In this document: piece after piece, positions 33,750-46,190 of the stretch
How the letters are laid out: each line of letters opens with the position of its first letter
Position numbering within the stretch: the stretch's first letter is position 1
NCBI RefSeq assembly: GCF_001540865.1
Contig: NC_033625.1
Span: forward strand, 8,140,728 to 8,204,727
DNA: 64,000 nucleotides
Direction: 5' to 3'
DNA from: Ananas comosus
Taxonomy: Eukaryota > Streptophyta > Magnoliopsida > Poales > Bromeliaceae
Notes under the pieces: generated by a model
Database searches by the model: none
Told to the model about the DNA's origin: nothing
What the model saw: the letters and a program-made list of their open reading frames with translations, nothing else
Translations under genes and position numbers: made by a program

Positions 33750-34281
33750 GAACTGGAATGCTATCGGTAGCAAATGTGCTCCATTGCCACAAATTTGTTT
33801 TCGTTGATGGAGCCTCCAAATCAACGATCGACACCGTTGAACATGATGTATACCACTTAAAGCATCTATAAACCAAATTTTATACTTTTCCGATATTATT
33901 CTCTTGTCCATCAAGTGGACACAAAATGAACGGCTGAAAATAAATATTCTTTAAAATGTGATGATAAGAATCATGTAATCAAGATCAAGAGTATAGATCT
34001 TGTTAAATAGTTAAAGAATTTTCTAACCAAAATTCAATTAATTTGGATATCTTTACACCGTTAAAAGAGAAAACGCCTCATACCGACCATTAAAATTACA
34101 AAATTTGAAACTCTTTGATCAGTAGGTCAATGATGTCGAAAAGATTTGAAATTTGGTTTCTAGATACGTCAAGTGGTATAGATTATTTTCAACGGTGCCG
34201 ATCGTCGATTTGGAGATTCCATCATCGAAAACAAATGGGTAGCAACGGAGCCCGTTTGCTACCGATAGTATTCTAGCTCAA

Positions 34282-34284
<3 letters not shown>
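33746..34284. mobile_element. TIR element, family M3 copy
   Basis: Left AGTTGAACTGGAATGCTATC; right complement (GATAGTATTCTAGCTCAACT). The M3 text is complete. Bounded by (TA)n and (CT)n. Confidence 0.8.
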
Positions 34285-34325
<41 letters not shown>

Positions 34326-34372
34326 TTCTCTCTTTATATATGTATATAGAAAAAGAGAGAGAAAGCGAGTGA

Positions 34373-34606
34373 GAGTTGGGCTAGAATACTATTGATAATA
34401 TTTGGCCCTTTTTGCTATCAAGTTTTTAACCATTGGATAAGAAATTATAAGGTTAGAATTATATTAGTCCTTTATTAGGGTTGAGTGGTCCCTCTAGGAT
34501 TCAATGGTTCCCACTGGGTTATAATATTTAATCAAATAGTTAGAAATGATCAAATGAATTGATCCAAAGGTTAGAAACTTGATAGCAAAAGGAGGCAAAT
34601 ACTATT
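34373..34606. mobile_element. M2-related element cut at its right end
   Basis: Starts GAGTTGGGCTAGAATACTAT. The right arm reaches GATAGCAAAAGG and AATACTATT, then switches abruptly to TGTCACGCCTC, an LTR-like start. The last about 20 bp of the right arm are missing, which marks an insertion or deletion junction at 34606/34607. Confidence 0.65.
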
Positions 34607-36340
34607 TGTCACGCCTCAAATTACCACGTTTCCCCGGGCACACCAACAAACCCGCCGTATACACAAGGATTTTCCGTGTATATGAAGCAATAGCTGTACC
34701 TGCAATAGAAAATAGCTACAACTAGAGTACAGAGCTGCTAAAACTAAAACATGTATAAATATAAACATAAGAGGGTCCACTGTACATACAAAAACCAACA
34801 GCACAACCTCGCTCCAGCGAGTACAACTAACCATAACAGTATGTACATGGCAAGATCTATCTACCTCTGCAAGGGTACTCCTCTAGCAAAAGACCAGGGA
34901 AGGGAAGACTCCAGCTCGCGACTCCCTTGCCTCGGTCAGAATCCACAGCAGCAGCAGCAACGGACGGCTCTGCAAAAAGATGGCAACAACTGGGTGCAAG
35001 AACTACTGTAAAACGGAGTAGTCCTCAATGGGTAACGTCACCGACCCCAACGGCCCACCCACTACATCTACAGTACAAGTATGCGGCAGATGGTAAAGGG
35101 TAAAAACAAGCTGGAAGTAACTCCATAGTTATATGCCACTAGACTACCGCTATCCAAAACATGTTCTCTGTAGACATAAATATGCATCACTAGCTACAAA
35201 AACAACTACACTGATCCAATCTCAAGGGACTGCCAATTGGTCCATCCAGCCTGTATCCAAGCTACACAGTACACTACCCACTGGAGTGGCCGGTCCAAGA
35301 AACTGCCCAAACGGGACTGCTGTGACATCAATGCAAGTAAAGCCTCACTTCGAAGCGGCACTTGTGGGCGCGACCCAACCGAGTATGCAAGCGTGTCTCT
35401 GTTGAACTCAATCAGGCTCACAAAGGCTATAGTCAATACAAATAGGTCAAACTGGTCTAACAACCAAAGCTAACGTGCCCTCGGCACAATCTGATATAAG
35501 ATATAAACATCTGGGTCCTTCGTCAACCCCGATGGCACCCGACAGTACGGAACAGTCCAAACTCTACTGTCAAACGAGCTCGGCCTCTCAGCACGAGTGT
35601 AAACTCAACCTACACTAATCTAAGTATCCACGCTGCACTAACAGCGGTGATGCAATAAAGAAACTAGCTCTTGAAGTTAAGTCTATTAACAATTCGAAAA
35701 TGGCAGTGTAGGTTTAACGGGTTTTCTGCTAAGTCATATCCTAGTTCAACATATATAACTTCATCTAAAATCATGAAATTATGCTCCAAATTCAGATTTC
35801 ATATAAGGCATGCAAATCTATGAATTCAAGCTATAAGACATGATGATCAAGACAAGAAAACAAAAACTGCCACTTCTACAACTTAGAAGGAATAATTCCG
35901 ACGATTTCGGTAAATATCAACCCACCTTGAACGCTCGTCCAACAGCGGCTAGAAGCCGATAGGAGCAACCCCGCGCTAGCTCGACCTCCAACAGCTAAGC
36001 CGGAATCAACCACGGTGCACGCGCAACCCTCCAAAGCTCCGAAGAATGAAATGAGATCGACCCTCAACTTCCCAATGAACGGGGTATACAAGCTAGAGAG
36101 AGAGAAAGAGGAGAAGTTAACCATGTTCTCCAAGCTCCCAGAACCTATAGACAAGCTGGGCGTCGGTTGGAAATATCGTCACAACAAAATGACCAAAAGA
36201 TCCCTTGCTAACTCAAATCTGCCGACTAGGTACCGGAACTCAACTTGGGTACCCGTACCCGGCACTTAGTCAGCAAACCCGCGCGAGCTGTGTACCGGTA
36301 CTAACTTGTAAGGACTAAGATTTTTTTTTACAGTGCAACT
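34607..36340. mobile_element. LTR-like sequence starting TGTCACGCC
   Basis: The start TGTCACGCCTCAAATTACC is typical of LTRs of some plant Ty3-gypsy (Tekay/Del-like) elements. About 1.6 kb in, TAGGTACCGGAACTC and GTGTACCGGTACTAAC resemble the GGTACCGGTAC words in the solo LTRs at 42793 and 54701. A possible end TTTTTACA is at about 36325-36332. No matching target duplication was found, so the boundaries are uncertain. The open frames inside show no retroelement domains. Confidence 0.5.
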
Positions 36341-38300
36341 AAACTCTCTGTTGATGATGTTTATGTGTGTAATTTAATTACATAAGCACTCGTCAAGTTT
36401 CAGGAGAAAATGAGCTAAAATGGAGAAGATACGTGATTTTTAGTTTTCACTTAAGTGAATAGTAACTCCTGTTTTCCGGAGAAGCCACGGAGGAGCAGTA
36501 GGCTTCTGGTGCGTATCGGACTCTCCGTTCATAGCAGTCCAATAGTCGTTGTCGACCGGTTAGCTGTTCTATGAACTAATGGCGCTGAGGATTCTTGAGT
36601 AAGGAGTTTGACGCACGGATTCGAGAAAATCCCAATAAACGCTTTATAATATTGTAATGTGCGTGATTTGCCGCCTCTTGGAGAAGAGTGGATTTCTCGC
36701 AAATCGCGACCATTTGAGGTGAAACGAAATCATAGCGTTTGTTCTTCGATCGGGTGGCTGATCGCACTGGTGTGAATCCGTTCGCAATCGACGGCGATCT
36801 GCGAGGATCGCACTTGATCGAGAGAGGTCGGTGAGGGCAAATTACGTATTTTTTGCGAAAAGTCGCGAATATTTTTAAGTACCGTTTTGTGTGAGATCGC
36901 ACGTGGAGGGGGTATTCAACCGGCATGTTTACTCAGGCTGGGAAGGATTTTAGGGTTGAACTAGTAAGTCTAGGTGGACTTTCTTGCATTTGCGGCCTTA
37001 CTTCATTGTTTCTAGCGGTTTTCTTCGGATCCGGCCCTGATCATGCCCTAGACCTAGACCACCACAGCCACGGGTTCTTGCCACCCTCTGACCACGACGC
37101 ACACTCTCGCCGCCGACGGACTAGATCTCGCGCCAGGCACCAGCGCAACCCCAGCCCTTTTCTTTTCCCTTTCCCTCTGCTGTTCCCACCGTTCTCTTCT
37201 CCAAGTGCTTGAGGAAGGGAGGACTCAACAGACCTCCTCCCTTGGCCGTCTCACCCTCCTCCGACCTCAGGCACACGGCCGGCCGCCGCCCCGAGAACGC
37301 CGCGAGCGACGCCAGGCAGTGCCGCTCACAGCCAGCAGCAGCCGCCCACCAGAGCCCAGGCCGAGCAAGCCTTGCCGGCCCTTGTTCTCTGCAAACCGGC
37401 CGCCATCGTGACCAGCACCGCGGTCGACTTTGACCAGGCCCCGGACGTCTACCCCGCGCCCGCCGCCGTCGCCGACGCCGTCGTCACGCATGCACCGCCT
37501 GGCGGCCCTGCCCTGCTTCGTATTGGCCGAATTGGCCGTTTCCGCCCCGCGTGCAGCGCCGCCAACGACGCCTAGCTACCTTCTCGGCCTCCATCAACGG
37601 CTCCTCCGTCGTCGGAGTTTCCGCCGGCCGCCGTCGGCGCCGCTACACTTGGAACCAGCGATTTCGTGCGCGACTATAGCTTGCTCCGCCGACGCCACGC
37701 CGCCGCCACCCGCCGTCAACCGATGGTGAGCAGCGGTACCTCCTCACCTCCCCGCACGCCATCCCTCGGCGATCTCGCGGCGCCGCGCGCCGGGCCGCCG
37801 GAAGCCGGCGAGAAGCTTGCTCCGGCCAAGCCCGAATGGGCTAGTTTGGCCGATGTGTCTATTGTTCTGAGCCTTCCTGAGCCTCCCCGATCTCTACGAA
37901 GGAGAGGCACGATGACCGTAGCAAATTTCTGATCATCGTGCTCACCTTAGATTTCTGCGGGGAGACTCCGTTCCGCTGTATTCAGCTGGTGTCGATGTCG
38001 CCCTATAAGCCTATGTTGGCTGCTGTTTTGGGTTTGCGCATGCTTATCGCATCGAGCTGTCTTGATGCGCTCCGGAGGTAGCAGCGTGATCGTTGTCAGT
38101 GCTGATCACAGGCTCACCTTCAACTTTGGAATCAAACAGTGTCCGGTTAGCCCTGTTTGGCGGCGATCTTCCCGTACTCGACGGCATGTGTTCGCAGAAC
38201 TTCGGTTACTCCCGCGGCTTCGCATCTGTGACCTATGTTGCGCTCGCGACCTTCGACACGCCTCCTGCCGTCATACTAGTTAAGTGCACGTGCACCACGT
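36341..38300. other. Unexplained GC-rich segment in LTR-like context
   Basis: From 36341 to about 36920 the text looks like LTR or leader sequence. From 37020 to 38285 it becomes GC-rich (like host exons here), with overlapping open frames of 60-99 codons in several frames and no frame carrying through. I recognise no domain. It could be a decayed captured gene fragment or a retroelement leader. It ends abruptly at AT-rich DNA near 38310. Confidence 0.35.
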
Positions 38301-40782
38301 CACACAATACTAGAAAAAAAAAAATTTATAATAAAATTTATATATTCGATAATAATATTTAATCATTACTAAAATAAAATGATAGAAATAAAAAATAGAA
38401 ATTACAATATCATAAAAGATAAGAACACAAAATCTATCATGTATCATTAAAAAAAATACAAAATTCGTAACTAAACTAATTGAAAATGTCACCATTAGTT
38501 CCCTTCCGTACAAATTGCATTGTAAGTAAGAAAAAAATAAAATAAATATTAGTAAATCATTAGAATAGATAAAATAAAAAAAAATGTAAATTTAATAAGA
38601 ACCATAAAGTAAAAAATTTAGCTTAATTTTATTTCTTGAGTTTTTGGAATAGGTGGATTAAGCACAATTTTACTTATAAATTTTGTCTAAATGATCTAAT
38701 AAATAAATTTAAAAATACCACAAAAAAATAAAATATTAAAAAGTACATTTACCTAATTATCGATATTAAAGTCCACTATTTTTATACAACAAATGAATTG
38801 TTTACAATAGTGTCTCTCCAAATGCCAATGTGTGTTATAGCACTATCATGTTTAGAATATGAATCTAATTCGATTCATGCTTCAATCCATCCAAATAATT
38901 AGTTATTAATAATTTTTCATGCAATGTGTGTTAGCATTATTTTGTCCTAGAAAATCAATCTAATTCAATTCATACTTCAATCCATCCAAATAATTAGTTC
39001 TAATAATTTATTCATGTGAAATGATAAAAAGAGAAATATTTTAATTAAAATTCAAATTATCAAATTCGCGTATTAAATTTTGGCGGGCATTACAAATTTA
39101 AAATTTAATTTTGGTACTTAGATTGTAGGTATTACGTTTGAGAAAAAAAAATTTGAGAAAATGTTTGGATGTAATAAATTTAATTTTACATATTACGTGA
39201 TTAGTGGAGATATTACGTGATTGGCGGGTAGGACGTTAGATAAGAGATAAATTTAGTTTTACGTATTACATGATTGTTGGGTAGAAAAAAATATTTGAAA
39301 AAAGATATTTTTGTCAACAAAAATAACAGATACTTTTATTTTTTATTCATTGATGAGATCCAAATGGCGAAAAACTTAAGATCTATATTTGAGAATAAAT
39401 TATTATTTGAAGATTTATTTAAAATAGATAAAATATATTTTATATTTGAGAACACAGAGAATTGGTGTTGAATATTTTGGTAAAAATATTTAAAATTATA
39501 TTTAATTAACGATTTTGTTTTGATTGGGCAGGTATTAATTTTTTTAAAAAATATTCTATGCTTTTACGACGCATTATTTAAATATTGAATATTTTGTTAA
39601 AAATATTTAAAATTATATTTAATTAACGATTTAGTTTTGATTTGGGGTATTAAAATATTTTTAACAATATTTAATGCTTTTATGGTGCGCCAAATTTTAA
39701 TACTCGTCAAAATTAAATCTACTATTTATTTAAGGAAAAACCTACTATCATAAATTAAAATTAAAATTATCAAATTCGCGGGTATTAAATTTATGCGGGC
39801 ATTACAAATTTTAATTTTAATTTTGAATACTATATGTTGGCAGCAAATAAATTTAATTTTATATATTACGTGATTAGCGAAGGTATTGCATGATTGGCGG
39901 GTATTACGTTAGATAAGAGATAAATTTAGTTTTACGTATGGTTGGTAGAAAAAAAAAATATGAGAAACGCGGAGTAGATAGGAGATAACGGATATAGAGG
40001 GTATTTTTGTCAACAAAAATGACAGATACTTTTATTTTTATTCGTTGGATGAGATTTAATGGCGAAAACTTAAGATCTTTATTTAAGAATAAATTATTAT
40101 TTAAAAATTTATTTAAAATGAGTGGTTGAAATTTACTGGACATGACAGTATTAGTAAAAAAGATAGAGACATTTTTGGAAAGGAAAAAATTTCAAAACTC
40201 ACGCTTTTATAAGTAGTATAGATATAGATAAATATATAACTTTCATATATAGTATTTTATTATTATCAAAACAACGATAGTAATAATAAATAAAATTACA
40301 GTATTCTAAAAAAAAGCATAAAACTCATAACTGAAATAAATTGAAAATGATCATCATCATTTTATAATTGAACAAAAGAAAAAGTTTGAATAAAACGTAA
40401 ATTTTTAACTATTACGTCAGAAAAATTTCCTTCCCTCCGTCATTGCCGGTATCCAAGTAGGTTGTAAGTGACATAAATAGACGACAATGACGTGCCAGCA
40501 AGAATAATGATGATGATGTGTTGGTGAGGACAATGACTTACATATAGGTCATCTTCATTTCATCATTTAAGAAAAAAAAAGTTAGAATAAAACATAAGTT
40601 TTTAACATTATATTAGAAAAATTCCGTCTCCTCCCCTCATTGTTTGTATCATAATAAGCTGAAAGTGAGATAAATAGATGACAACAATGTACTAGTAATG
40701 ACGAAGATGACGATATGCCGAGGGTGGATAGGAGGTATGGAATGAATAGCGGATAGGAGGCAAGGATTTAATTAGGTGGAAA
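38301..40782. repeat. AT-rich region with four nested local duplications
   Basis: Direct repeats seen by eye: 38825-38925 with 38926-39015 (CAATCCATCCAAATAATTAG); 39060-39432 with 39765-40120 (CAAATTCGCG, ATTGGCGGGTA, TTTTTGTCAACAAAAAT, AGATAAGAGATAAATTTAGT); 39475-39560 with 39590-39660 (AAAATTATATTTAATTAACG); and 40385-40520 with 40570-40700 (TAGAATAAAAC-like, AGTGACATAAATAGACGACA). No gene recognised. Confidence 0.6.
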
Positions 40783-41313
40783 TAAGGGTAGCAATCCAGC
40801 TCGTGTTCGGAGATCGAATCGCTTATTTAATAAATGAGCCTAACACGAGCTGAATATTTCAGCTCGTTTAATAACGAACCGAACACAAGCTAGACTCAAC
40901 TCGCTGGTGTTCGGCTCGATAACAGCTCGAATACAAATATTTTATATTTATATAGATATATATAAATAATTATATATATATATATAATATAAATGTTTTT
41001 ATTATTTAGTTTTTAGCTAAATCTAAATATAAAGCCGAACTCAATTATAAAAAGATCATTTATATGTAAAATTTTAAATATTAGATCAAAGTCAAATGGA
41101 TAAGATCTCATAAATTTATTTTTTATACATATCCTTCATAATTTTTTTAACTTATTATTCATGAGCCAGCTTGTGTTCGGTTCGTTAATAATAAATGAGC
41201 TGAACGTGAGTTGAATTTTTTGGTTCGATACTTTAACGAGCCAGCTCATGTTTGGCTGGTTTATGAAACAAGCCAGCCTAAGCTCGCTCGTGTTCGGCTT
41301 GTTGACACCCCTA
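40783..41313. mobile_element. hAT-like MITE with GAGCTCG-rich arms
   Basis: Left AAGGGTAGCAATCCAGCTCG, followed by TGTTCGG; right end complement (CGCTCGTGTTCGGCTTGTTG, then ACACCCCTA). The flanks GTGGAAAT and GTGGTCAC share only their first four bases, so an 8-bp duplication is doubtful. The core is AT-rich. Confidence 0.5.
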
Positions 41314-41738
41314 GTGGTCACGATGCGTATTATAAATATTATAAAGATGACAATTTTTCCATGAAGCATAAAAAAAATTATTATTAGATAAGTATGAAGC
41401 GCAAAGAGAATCATTGTTAGATATATAGGCGGTAGTTATAAGGAGATAGGGTACGCGTATTAAAGGTAAGACTTGATACGTACTGTTTGATGACAATTTA
41501 GATAAAAAAAAGTGACAGATACTTAATTCGTCAGTAATAGGATTAGATCCAATGACTAAGAATTAATACATTTTATGATAATTTAAAATTAAAATAAAAG
41601 TTGTACGACTGTGATTTGTCACATCAAAGTTGAATGAATGATATTGCTAGTATGTGATTGTAATTATATTAATAGTGAGTGTCATTTTTGTTAAATTTTT
41701 TTTTTTTAAACTCCTTTTCTAAGTAGTACATATATATA
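41314..41738. other. Intergenic, nothing recognised
   Basis: AT-rich sequence between a hAT-like element and an M3 element. No gene or RNA recognised. Confidence 0.4.
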
Positions 41739-42277
41739 AGCTGGATTACTATCAGTAGCAAATGAGCTCCGTTATCCCCCATTTATTTTTAATGATCGAG
41801 TCTTCAAATCGACGATCGGCACTGTTGAACATGATCTATACCATTTGAAGTATCTAGAAACCCAATCTTATGCTTTTTCAATATTGTTCTCGTGTCCATC
41901 ATGTAGACACAAAAATGAACGACTGAAAAAAAAATATCCTCTAAAAAGTGATGATAGGAATCTTGTAACCAAGATAGAGAGTATAGATCTTGTTTGAAAT
42001 AGTTTAAAAAATTTTCTAACCAAAATACAATTGATTTGGATATCTTTACACCGTTAGACGAGAAAGTGCCTTATATTGACCATTAAAATAATAAATTTCG
42101 AAATTCTTTGATCATTACATAAATGATGTTGAAAAGATTTGAAATTAGATTTCTAGATACTTCAAGTAGTATAGATCATGTTCAACGATGCCGATCGTCG
42201 ATTTGGAGGCTCCATCATCGAAAATAAATCGGTGGCAACGGAGCCTGCTTGCTGCTAATAGAGTTCTAGCTCAACTT
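41739..42277. mobile_element. TIR element, family M3 copy
   Basis: Left AAGCTGGATTACTATCAGTA; right GAGTTCTAGCTCAACTTTAT. The M3 internal order is intact. It abuts an M2 copy with only a few bases of TA between. Confidence 0.75.
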
Positions 42278-42280
42278 TAT

Positions 42281-42475
42281 ATAGTACCAAGCTCTTAGTA
42301 CTATCAAATTTTCTGCTGTCAGATCTATCCTTTGATCGATCATTTTCACTCGTTAGATTATACTATTCAACCAACCACCCACTCAACCCTAGGGAACCAC
42401 TATTATCCTAACTACACATCCCTTCATCCAATAACCAAAAACTTGATTGCACCAATCGCTTGGTACTATTTAGTC
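42281..42475. mobile_element. TIR element, family M2 copy, ends worn
   Basis: AGTACCAAGCTCTTAGTACT on the left and CGCTTGGTACTATTTAG on the right are inverted. The inside has CCACCCACTCAACCCTAGGG, as in other inverted M2 copies. The outermost motif of the left end is missing. Confidence 0.6.
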
Positions 42476-42509
42476 TAAGAAGAGCCAGCCCCCTTTAGCA
42501 TCACCCAAG

Positions 42510-42563
<54 letters not shown>
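42510..42563. repeat. (TA)n microsatellite
   Basis: About 50 bp of uninterrupted TA, bounding the next element. Confidence 0.95.
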
Positions 42564-42567
<4 letters not shown>

Positions 42568-45500
42568 TCCCGCTACTATACTCTTATGAGTATAGAGCCC
42601 TTCATACTCATAAGTTGTTTTCAATAATTGAGCTTCCGAATTGACGATCCACTCCGTTAAATATGATTTAGAGTATTTGAAACTTCTAGAAAATAAATTT
42701 CGTAAATTTTCGAAATCACAATAAAGTTCATCAAGCGGATATAAAATGAACGGTCAAAATCGAATGACGTCTTAAAAATAGATGATCGAATCTGTAACAC
42801 ACTGAATTTTAGCAAATTGCGAGGTTCCAGTGTTAGAATAGCGTTTTGGGCTATTCCGGGTGTTTTTGTAGGTCGTTGACTGAGTACTGACTCATTACTC
42901 GTGTTGCGGGAATGCGAGGAGTACTTAGCACAAAAACCTCCAAACTGCAGGTTTTGGAGTGCTGAGTAGCGGTACCAGAGAGAGGGTACCGGAACTCCCC
43001 TGTATGACCGAGAGAAGCAGCTCTCGGGTTTGAGCTGATGGGTGGTCGGGTACCGATACGGCATCGTCGGGGTACCGGTACACCGTAAACAACCCGCTTG
43101 GCAGAAGCTCGGGTTGTGTTGAGATTGTTGCCTGGTACTGGTACTCTTGCCCGCGTACCGGTACACAGTGCAAAAACTGCGGTTCGTGTAGTTTACGATT
43201 TTTGGTGTTTGGAGAGGCATTTTTGGGATTGTTACAACATGTTATATAATACCCCTTTCTCCCCCACAACACCCTTTGTGCTGAGCTGAGAAAGGAGCAA
43301 AGGTAGGGTTTTCACCCTTTCTCTCTCTAGATTTTCCTTCCAAACTTTTTTTAATTTGATATTAGATCTCTTCTTCTTCTTCCTCTTTATGGTGGCAAGC
43401 TTATGGACCTTGTAGGAAGCTTGGATGTGAAGAGAGGAGCTTCTTGGTGGATCTATCTTCAACCCTAGCTCAAGATAGCTTGATTTGGAGCTTTTTAAAG
43501 GTTAGTACTCTTCTTGCAACATCTTTGTGATTTTTGCAAGATTTGGAGATGAAAACCTAGTTTTGAAAAAACTAGGATTTATTTTGGAGTTCCTTGATTT
43601 GAGGCTTTTGGAACCTAATTGATGAGTATAGAACTCTTCTTTATGTTGGATTTGAAGCTCCATTTGGTTGACTTGAACTTTGGACAAGTGTAGCTTGGTC
43701 AAAGGTAATCTTCTACCTATTTAGGCTTGATTTTTGGATATTTTTGTATGATGTTCGTTCGAAACTTATAACTCTTTTAGAAATTCTTTTAGGGTACTAG
43801 AAGCTTGGTAGACAACTTCGTTCGAAGGAACGAAGGGGTTCGAGGAGCATCCGGTGGGTTTGATCTCACCGAAATAGATGAACTCCCTCTATGTCTTTCC
43901 TATAGTTTTAAGACATAATTATATGTATATTTATGTTCAATATGACATGCTAGAATTTATGAAAACATAATATATACATATTATGTGTAGTAAAATTTAT
44001 ACTCTATATAGTAGAGGCATATATATGGACTTGGGCATAAAATGACACTTCATGATGATCTCCCTTTTTATGTGACCTTAGGAAGCATGTTAGAGAATGA
44101 ACGATGATACATTCCTTGAAGGTTACCAAGCGAATGGGTTAGAAAAGTGGTTATCTTACATGAGGAACAATATACTTGTGTAGACAAGTAAATGTGATAT
44201 TGTGACCTAGTGAATAATAAGGCTAAACATGAAGCTAAGCATATTATATTTAACCTAGTGTAATAACTGGGGCTTGACATTATGACAATGTATTTGACTT
44301 AGAGATTGATAGCTACACCCCATGACTTTGAAATGTGAAATGAGATTGTAACGACTTGGGGCGGATTATAATTGGAATAATTGTATGAAATCACTTGCAT
44401 GATAGTTTATTTCTTCATGTAGTGGAGGTATAGGTAGAAAAGTATATGCATGACATGCATCATGGACATTGTAAATATCTTTTAATACCTATGCATATGG
44501 CATAAGAAAGTGACTCCCTTAACTTATAGTGGAATAGTACAAGTGTGAACTCTCATTTGAGATTTGAACATTAGATAGGATAATGACAAGAGTTATGTGC
44601 TTATGAACTAGTGACTTACACTTGACATAGTGAACATGAACGTCCTGTAGTGACACTTGAATTAATAAATGACTGCACCTTGACAGTGGGATACTATATT
44701 GGACTTTTGGGTTATTGGTACTTATTCCATGTTTTAAACATGATCACCGAGAGCTGGATACTATTGATCATGCTTGCTTGCCATTGTGCTCATTCGCACA
44801 TACTTGTGAGGGTCGCTCCCTACAAGCCGGCACTCCGGAGATAGCCTACGTGACACAAGCTCGCCCGTGCAGGATTGAGCGTCGAAGTGGATCGGCGTGG
44901 GACAGGCTCATTCCTTGCGGGTGAATGTTGGACAACCATGGGGCCATCTAGGCACGGTGCAAGCCGGACTATACACGTATAGATCCATGACGAAATTGAA
45001 CTTTGACACCTAAAACATAATGTGGAAACCGTTACTAGTTAGTGCATATTAGTTGGGCTTGTGGACATGCATGATAGTGCATATTAATTGGACATACTAG
45101 TGGTTTGCTACATTATGTTACCACTCGATGCATTCATAGTAGTTGGACATTTCGTGAGACATTATTACATTATCAACCTTAGTTGTAGTAAACCTACACC
45201 TATGTGGATTAGTATAAATGCATGGTTGGATGACAATGAAAAGTATAATTTATTTCTTGTAGCGTTTGGATATAATGAACATGCATGTAAACCGGCATTG
45301 ACATATAGTTGAACATATGAAATTAGAACATCATGTAATGATAGTTAATCCTTTAATGGAGGCATGACTATGATTAAATATGTTTAATTTACTCGTCATT
45401 TATATATTGTTTACTTACCCCTTTATAGCATGCCTCAGTTGACCTAGTGGTGTATTTTGCCACTCTCGGCGGCTTACCCACTGGGAACTATTGTTTAATA

Positions 45501-46172
45501 GTTCTCACCCCCATTTGTTGTTGGTTTTATTTCAGAGCCTTCTGTGGCGGGAGAGGCTCGGGATTGTGGCAAGGGGTTAGCGACTAATTAGAGCCTATAA
45601 GGAGATATTATAGATAGACCCGATGTCATCTTCCCTTTTAGATTTAGTTATATACACTCTGTATATCTTGTGAACCTCTTTGTGATAGAGAATTAGTGGT
45701 TTTATATTACTCGCTCTAATAGCCTTGTTAGGAATTTATCTTGTTTATTTCTAGTTTTTGGTAGACGCCTTGTGTGCATCGTGGTTGTTTGGTGTACACG
45801 GCGGGGCAAGTCTATGCACGCGCAGGGCGAGCTTCCGCTCGGTCGGGGCGTGACAGAATCCTTCAATTTAAGATCAGAGTTATTGATCTTTATCTATGTA
45901 GTGAATAGAATTTTCTATCAAAAACTCAACCGATTTTGATTTTTTTACACCGTTAAACTAGCAAATATCCCATACCGGCCGTTAAAAATTGTCAATTTTG
46001 TGACATTTTGATCGTAAGGTAAATGATGTTGAAAAATTATAAAATTTGATTTCTAGACGTTTTAAATGTTCTAGATAACGTTTAACGGTATGGATCGTCG
46101 ATTCGGAAGCTCTATTATCGAAAACAACTTATGAGTACGAGGGTGTACTCATAAGAGTATAATAGCCGGACT
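42564..46172. mobile_element. TIR element, family M8, split by a solo LTR
   Basis: Left half 42564-42792 (AGAGTCCCGCTACTATACTC, CTTATGAGTATAGAGCCC). Right half 45856-46172 (GGATCGTCGATTCGGAAGC, ending ACTCATAAGAGTATAATAGC, then CGGACT). The two halves join to an element of about 545 bp that matches the M3-M5 layout. The split point is the solo LTR with its 5-bp duplication. Confidence 0.8.
42793..45855 (+). mobile_element. Solo LTR, copy 1 (3063 bp), Ty3-gypsy-like
   Basis: Starts TGTAACACACTGAATTTTAG and ends GGGGCGTGACA. It is flanked by a perfect 5-bp duplication GAATC (42788-42792 and 45856-45860). It is homologous over its length to 54701-57150. Inside are GGTACCGGTAC words near 43070-43165, a TATA-like TTATATAATACC near 43244, and a long non-coding body. 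No gag, pol, primer site or second LTR is present, so it is a solo LTR left by recombination between LTRs. The orientation is inferred from the TATA position. The long LTR recalls Tekay/Del chromoviruses. Open frames in it (for example 42657-43220 on the minus strand) are not recognised proteins. Confidence 0.8.
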
Positions 46173-46190
46173 ATATATATATATATATGC

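Noticed and set aside
33619..33914. Frames with YIYIYI and ERERER runs
   Set aside because: Translations of (TA)n and (CT)n microsatellites between two TIR elements.
34751..36269. Several frames of 64-92 codons as small genes
   Set aside because: All lie within LTR-like sequence, overlap on both strands and lack domains.
36925..38362. Many short GC-rich frames as possible genes
   Set aside because: No frame continues, no start or splice context, no recognised domain. Kept only as an unexplained island.
42657..43272. 187- and 115-codon minus-strand frames
   Set aside because: They span the boundary between an M8 element and a solo LTR and so are chance frames.
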